Source: Hyaloperonospora brassicae (lineage: Eukaryota > Oomycota > Peronosporomycetes > Peronosporales > Peronosporaceae). From it: DNA of 64,000 nt. This document shows, piece by piece, positions 57,401 through 64,000 of this stretch. Numbering within the stretch: position 1 is the stretch's first letter; every line of letters begins with the position of its first letter. The translations under genes were made by a program, and so were the position numbers. A model generated the notes under the pieces. The model was not told the origin of the DNA. It worked only from the letters and a program-made list of their open reading frames with translations, and searched no databases. The stretch spans positions 62,001 to 126,000 of the forward strand of contig CANTFL010000126.1 of NCBI GenBank assembly GCA_947650285.1. Reading direction: 5' to 3'.

Positions 57401-60400
57401 TTCGCTTGTTAAGTAAATATATGGATTTTGTATCTTAAATATATGACAGTGCGTTGATGGTACCGGCGTGCCCCATAAAAAAGCCCTGTAAGAATCCGTT
57501 AATTGATTCAATCTTAAGGCGCCGCGCTCCAACACTATGGAAGTGTATGTGTTCGCCATAAAAACCACTTTAAGCGGCCTATCTCGCATTCGTAGCTACT
57601 CTTCGTAAATACCTTATCTAGACAATGATGCCAAGGCATTAATCCGGCAAATTCTAAGCAGATCAGTCTACCTCGTCCTCCGGCGTACTTTTGCAGGAAG
57701 ACAGCAGCTCCCCATAGCATATTATTGCCAGTCCATGTCCTCATCATCTTCAGCTAAGAACGGAATGACACAAGATATGCGCAAAGTTCTACTATGACAG
57801 CTCGATTCGCCAATATTTGACAGAAGCAAGTAAAGAAAAGGAATAGACAGGAACTGATGCAAGTTATTAGTAAGTGCTTCTATTGTCTTCAAGTCTCTCA
57901 TCTAGAGTATACAACCGAAGACATTGAGTGCCAAACATCCGTAGCCGAAGAGTTATGTGCTCAGCGCAACTAAGATTTGAACGTTGATAGAGCTTCACAC
58001 ACTATCACTGTACCTACCATTACCGTATTCAATCGTCTAAAGGGAAGCGCTAGGTCAACTGGTTATGTAGTTTTTTTATGCTAGTGATAATGTCGAGCGC
58101 TAATCAGATAAAATAATTAATAGATGTCGACGGGTGACGAGTATTGCAACAAGACTAAAACAGAGCTTCTGTACGAGCTTAATGGCGTGTATACTGGGGC
58201 TTTGGCAGTGAAGTTGAGCATAAATCTCAGACCTACAAGGCAAATTGTTGCCGCAAATGACTTATGACCCATAGCAAAAGCTAAGATGTATCAGGAACCG
58301 GAACAGACACCACACTCGGACGTACGGACACAATGAAGGGTTGAGGTGTGAATCGTATAATAAAGATAATCTATTATAGCTCATTTTTCGCTAAAGGTGT
58401 ATAAATAAGCTGGTGATGGACTTTTTTATAAATAGAATTACAAGGTGCTTGTACATGTAAAGATCGCGATGAACGCTGCGACAAGTTAAACAAAATATCG
58501 CAAAATTTGTGAAATTGGGTGAGCTTGTCTCATGTACTACTGCTCAGGTCGGTCCGTAGGCTATCTGTATGCTTAGTTCACCTTTGACATCATTTTTACG
58601 CATGCCGATGACTCTGCTTAATGCAGTTTGCAATATCTATGCACTTTGCATAAGCTTAAATATCGTCAGTATATGGACCTCTGCTCGGTTATGTTTACAG
58701 ATGATGCACTTCGTAAGATTCTCGTTGACTTATGTTTTCTCCACAAAGTAATGATTTATATTGCGTTGGGTGGCATGCACAGCAGGTCTTCCATGATGCT
58801 GTTTAACCACTACCTATTATTGGTAGGTGTCGGTAACGCAAAATGTCGGCACCACCCGATGACAAGGTCTATAGATGACCGAAACCTTCTCCAATGTATA
58901 TTTTCATCAATGAATGAATGGTAGACTAAAATTATTCGTCTTCGTCGTGTTGAAAAAACATCACTGTAAAGATTACTTTCTTTCCCGAATGCACCTAAAT
59001 AAGACGGACAGGATACAAAAATGAACACGAAATCCTTATTTATGTTTGACGCGTACCATACGCATTATAGATTTCTGGAGAGGGCTAGTGAGTGGCTTAA
59101 GCAATGAAGAATTAAATATTATGGTATCCGAGCTTACCGACAAAGCACATATAGAACCTTGGTGTAACCACACAAAATAACTCGCTGCGATTTCCAAAAT
59201 GATATCTAGGGCTTTAACCCGGAAATTGGTGTGCAGTACTGTCAATGTCTGGTCAAACAGATTACGCGACGCAGACCCTGGATCTGGTCAATGTATTTAC
59301 GCTCTATCTTTTCTCAACTTTATTGATACTGTTGATGTCATGCAAACGAGGCATCCCCCGTGCGTAGCACTTTTTCAACAGCCACCATCCTTTGCCATGT
59401 CTAGTAAATCAGGATCCTCGAACACGTTATACAATATTGCGTCTATAGCAAAGCTCGGATAGAGTGCACACTCGATTACATTTTTCTCGTGCTCTCGTAA
59501 CCTGTTGCATCTTCAATACGTATACAACCTGTCTTGCGATAATTAGCCATTCTCCAGCTTAGTCTTCACGTTCCTCGCCTATTGGCTTAATGTTTTGCGC
59601 TTGTGCTCACGAGTGAGTTTATATAGCATATCACGCGACAGGTAGCAGTATTCGCTTTCTGTACGTCACGTAGACCCGGTCTTATTCTTTTACACACATA
59701 CCTCCCTAAAGCGAAGTTTTATACAATTTGGACATCCGTGCCCTTCGTCAAACCATATGTTGATTGAGGCATCACGCTAAATACTGGGCTTCCGAGTCGT
59801 ACGTTTATACATTGCTTGTCAGGCAATGTTTTAATACCAAACATAGTCTACAAAGAAATCGAGCGAACCGTCTCTTATTCGTAGTTAGGTATATTTAGAT
59901 CAGACCCGAGATATATAGTTCCGTGCCAGGAGCGTGCATCTATTTCTGTAGCTAGTTCCGTGCATTTTCACAACCATTTCTAGGGTCTAAGGCAACTTGT
60001 GTGGCACGGGTTGTTCTGATCCGCCACACCTCTATAGCAGTGACTCAATTCAGGAGTAAATACGAGCGACACAAACGAAGCCAAAGTGGGAACTTTTGAA
60101 CAGCACTTCTCATAGTCCACCACTATCGTATCGTTGCCGTTTGCCGAAATAGAATGTTCAACGCTCATATGTTAGAGCGACCGCGAATCCTGATAATTTA
60201 TACATATAATGCCTTAAATTTTTAGGTTGCTCTCTTTCAGAATTAATATCCTGCATTGCAAAACCTGTAAATAGATTTATTGCCTAAGTCTATCGTGCTG
60301 ACGTGAATAATTTTGTTTAACTAGCAAACAAACGCTATCGCTGTTATTATATAAAAGAAGAGTTGACTCGTAGCGTACGACATCTTTGCCCGTCCTCTTC

Positions 60401-61490
60401 CGTAAGACCTGCTGTAATATATGTGTCTTTTCGTACCTTTTTTGGGACATCCTGAATAAGCTGATGTATTACAAGCGTTATGCTTGTGTATGAGTGAAAT
60501 ACTAGTCCTCATGATAATATAAGAGACGTGCGCTATTTCGCACAAATTACCAATTCCGGTAGGCGCCAGTAATAATTGAAAAATATCGATGCTGCCAGCT
60601 AACGACAAACCTTAGCCATGGAACAAATGCAGTTAACTTATCACTCTCTAACGCTTACATTTAGGTCGGGCAGGAATATTTCATCCTTAGTGAATGTTTC
60701 GACATTTGTCTGCAATAGAAATTATGATCCATGTTTGTTCGATTCAAAAATAAATGCTTAGCTTTGCGGAATTCACAACGTTAAAAAATAGCTACGGCAG
60801 AGTGACATAGACACATCATGTATAGGTTATCGTTCGGATGTGTTGAAAACTTCCTTTCTGATCGAGGGTTAGTGCCAAACGTAACGTATGTTCGCTGCAA
60901 TCATTTGTAACGGTGGAAAACATATAACGGTTTGGACATCGTAGTGGATTGAGAGAAAATGTGTAGCCAAGCTCTAAATACGATTAGTCTAGATTCGCGC
61001 TTTCTTGGTATATAGTAAATGATAACTAGAACAGATGTCTAATTTTTATGATCAATTATTAATTACGCGTCGACATATACTGGCTCAATCACTGTTAACC
61101 TTTATATCACAACCCAACAAAACTACCTGTATTCGCAAACTTGTACGTAGCTTACCTATATACATAGAATGCATTTTTAATATAAATACGTTCCAAACCA
61201 GCTGAGGCCTTTACATTGGCCTTAAATACGACATCAAATGACTGTCCGTCTTCGCGCAGATTCCCAATCACTGTTATGCGCGATAAACGACGAATAATAA
61301 GGGAAGTCAAATAATTGTTCGAATAATAATTCTACGATTTAGCTAGAGAATATACATTTCATTTTTACAGTCATAAGGTAATGCTCTCAAAATATATTGT
61401 CGGCCTTATAAGGTCATCCTTACAAGGTGAAGCGTGGGCAATGATGGATTCATAGTGATAATTACTGTGCATGGGAGTATTTTTATTGAG
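54433..61490. other. AT-rich region without recognisable genes
   Basis: Many short frames on both strands, none over ~135 codons and none with a recognised motif. Somewhat GC-richer patches (56,590-57,760, for example the minus-strand frame with a DDEDMDW-like acidic stretch at ~57,745) may be worn gene or transposon relics. No tRNA or rRNA gene could be identified by eye. Confidence 0.5.
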
Positions 61491-61563
61491 GGCTCGCGAG
61501 GAAGAGCTACTGGAGCTTTTCGACCCGACGAAGGCACCTAATGACACGAATCCTGACGAGTTG
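61491..61563 (+). pseudogene. GC-rich exon-like relic
   Basis: A 73-bp GC-rich block in AT-rich DNA reads AREEELLELFDPTKAPNDTN in one frame and is followed directly by GTATGT (61,564-61,569), a good splice-donor sequence. No acceptor of the usual CAG/TAG form precedes it (TTGAG is present), and no partner exon was seen. It may be a lone exon of a decayed gene. Confidence 0.2.
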
Positions 61564-61569
61564 GTATGT

Positions 61570-63555
61570 GACATTAGAATGATTAGGACATTCGGAATTG
61601 TGCATTAATCAGCTTCTATAAGTCTTCTTATAATGTTGCAAATTAAAAAGACGGACTGAAGAATCTTTGAAGATCCTTTAGAGATATTTCCATAAAAAAA
61701 CAATGAAAAAATGATTGCAGGTGCGATAACAGCTGCATGATATAAATGCCTAAAGGGAAAGAGTTGATGGGTTAAAGTTAATAGTTCAATGAGCTATCTA
61801 TGACTCTGCAAGCAATCGGCTATATTTTTTGTACGACGAGCAGATTGTAAAACTTCTTTTGAGCTTGACTAATACAAACAATTGAAAACTCAGGTGAAAC
61901 AAACACGATAGACATCGAAGTGTTTGAACATCGGATATATGTTGTGAAGACGGGTAATTGATCGCAAGGAAAAGAATTTCTTTGTATTTGTAGGCTACAA
62001 CAAGTGGTATAAAAGCAATTTTATATTCCTTTGGTACACATTAAATTATACAGGATCGTGTTTGGTATGCAATATAAGGCGAGCACAAATAACCTCGATG
62101 ATAAATATATTGTGAAGAATAAGTACAAGCTAAAGTTTATGTGAGTAAAATAACTGATATGGTTAAATATTTGGTTGAGCGAGCGATCATATGTGTAAGT
62201 TAAGAAATAAAAAATACGATATTTGATCGTTTGAAAAATAATAAACATTGCAATCTCATATGGGCAGATGTTTAGAATGGCTGTAGTACATATGATTTGG
62301 ATTATAATGATTTACAAAAATTGTTTATCAAAAACATATTGGTAAGTTTGATCCTATATTGTTGGTTTCTTTGACAATTTATTTCTTAAAGCAAAAAAAT
62401 TTAGACGTGCCTTTACCGAGATTTTGCGTTCGTAAACTTATGGCCAAGATACATTGACCCAACATAAATTTAGGAATTTTGTTCGTGACGAATTGTAGAA
62501 CATTGAAGCCCATATGTAGTTGTGAAGTTATTAATAGTAAAAGCAAAAATATGAGGCCGAGTGTGGGGCATGTACGCCAAAACACAAATTTCAATATTGG
62601 TATCACAAAACCTACAATATTACTTCATAAATTTTAAAGGGTGCAAGCTTTGGGTTTCGCTATCAATGAGAATAAATGTTGCGAAATATGTGCGGATCAA
62701 AGCTGTTTGTCAAGCATTATTTATACTGAGAACTTTCGGCGAGATGAGGTCTTATTAGCTGCTTGACATTGCTTGCGGATATGCGATAATTATAACATAG
62801 ACAGCGTCTGAAGATAAAAAGATTAGTGAATTATTGCTGAATAATTTCCGCTCTCTGTGATGTAAAAAATATCGATAAAGCTCTTTAAGCTAAATCATAG
62901 GTACTTAAGCTCATGTCTGTGACGGTAGAATTATTGTAAACTATAGTAAGTTGTACTGACAATGGTGGCAAACACGTCAAAAATGATATTGATGTAGTTT
63001 GCCTTAAACTGGCATCAAGTTGCCAGTAAAAGAGACATATTTAGAACAGCAAATGGGACGGCTTGATTGATAAATGAAATTTGGTATAAAAAGCAATATT
63101 GATGTTCGATACATCGACGTTGATAAGAGGCGGGTGTCTGAAGCTAAAAACGAAGCAGAATATGTGAATAAAAAATCACGTGGCCTGCCTGTCCAATATA
63201 GAATTCAATTTAACATGCATTTTGGATTTAAGCTCATACGCACACATTGAAAAACATATCTTACTGAAGTGAAAAAAAACGGCCTCTTATCCGATTTTTA
63301 TGAACACACGTAGTGAAGAGTCTTTACAAAGATTAGACTTGACAGTTTATGGTAATTAAATTTCTAAGGTCAAATTAAGACGGGGTGTTCGAAGATTTGA
63401 AGGTTTACATCGGCATCAATTAAAAAGCACGTCATGAGCAAAGACTAAGATGATGATTAAGTCGGTATAAATCACCAAAAGAGAGATAATATATATTGTA
63501 TATTCGGGTACACGAACATTAAACTTTACCTGGCGTTAATCGAAATTGTCCGTAG
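61570..63555. other. AT-rich region, nothing recognised
   Basis: Only short frames with AT-driven composition and no motif of note. Confidence 0.6.
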
Positions 63556-63840
63556 ATGTGTAATTGTACCGCCCCTACGCAAATTGCGATTCACGTTCTG
63601 AACGGTCCAGATGCCATTTCATTTTTACCCAGCCACCGGGGCCGGAAGTCAATTATTGACATCTTATATTTTGTGATATGCGAGTTAAATGACGTGGATA
63701 AAACAATAATTACCTCGTCTCAACTTTCTCACATTTGCATTATGTCTTTTGGGTATGCACATTCATTCCGTAATCGTAAAAATATTGAATTCTTGTACAA
63801 ACTAGTCTGTACGTCAAGCCTCACATTCCTTACTTTTTGA
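63556..63840 (+). pseudogene. Possible FLYWCH-type zinc-finger relic
   Basis: The 94-codon frame contains ISFLPSHRGRKSIID followed by LYF, similar to the start of a FLYWCH finger ('F-x-x-S-x-R-G-x-x-x-L-x-x-D-G-Y-x-Y'), which in oomycetes often accompanies MULE-type transposases. The expected Trp-Cys and Cys-His positions are not visible. The similarity is weak and the frame may be chance. Confidence 0.15.
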
Positions 63841-64000
63841 TAGTATTTCCAAATTAATATGTTTGTTCTTTATTGATGAATGTGTGGAGATGCTTCAATG
63901 AGACGTATCACTGAATGGATTTCGCTTCATGGGCAACAGATTTTGAATCGATCTACTATGATGAGATGCGATTCTACGTAAATGAAAGTAAAATCTGCCG
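63841..64000. other. Right edge, nothing recognised
   Basis: AT-rich sequence with no supported feature. Confidence 0.5.

Noticed and set aside
58569..58924. Overlapping 60- and 98-codon frames (Leu/Met/Tyr-rich)
   Set aside because: No motif, and the composition is typical of AT-rich non-coding DNA.

Overview
The window reads as an oomycete genome segment (Peronosporales: downy mildew or Phytophthora type). The evidence is Ty3/gypsy elements with the capsid, double/triple zinc-knuckle, extra RNase H and chromodomain layout typical of that group, plus one secreted EER + WY-fold candidate effector in an AT-rich background. The species cannot be fixed from the sequence.

Layout. (1) 1-10,123: a decayed Ty1/copia element on the minus strand, split by a later, complete Ty3/gypsy chromovirus ('element 1', 1,136-9,130, minus strand). 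Element 1 has ~390-bp LTRs, a PPT, a PBS and a perfect 5-bp target duplication TAGTG. Joining the two copia halves at one copy of TAGTG restores the copia RNase H reading frame. (2) 10,124-37,482: a tandem array of a second Ty3/gypsy family with unusually long LTRs (~1.73-1.80 kb). The order is LTR A - truncated unit - LTR B - truncated unit - LTR C - near-complete unit - LTR D, with the sense genes on the minus strand. (3) 37,483-53,381: AT-rich, gene-poor DNA with microsatellites, one inverted LTR fragment and small relics. (4) 53,382-54,302: the only intact host-type gene seen, a 306-aa secreted WY-type effector candidate with an EER motif. (5) 54,303-64,000: AT-rich DNA with no convincing gene and a few GC-elevated relics.

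Both gypsy families share a plan: gag-PR-RT-RNase H-INT-chromodomain on the minus strand, and one extra gene on the opposite strand that starts ~90-135 bp inside the 3' LTR and encodes a Ser/Pro-rich, coiled-coil protein convergent with pol. In element 1 this antisense gene overlaps the chromodomain by about 630 bp. The long-LTR family also carries a second RNase H, a conserved ~190-codon ORF inside each LTR just upstream of gag, and a gag start codon that touches the primer-binding site.

Two nucleotide-level patterns are not explained by coding. Element 1 (LTRs, leader, gag, pol and antisense gene alike) is packed with perfect 8-11-bp hairpins with tiny loops, about one per 45 bp where counted. 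The long-LTR family is strongly enriched in GATC, about 15-17 per 600 bp where counted. Neither pattern occurs in the neighbouring DNA or, as far as I can see, in the other family. All retroelement genes are broken by stops or frameshifts except the 1,049-codon RT-RNase H-INT stretch of element 1 and some LTR ORFs.
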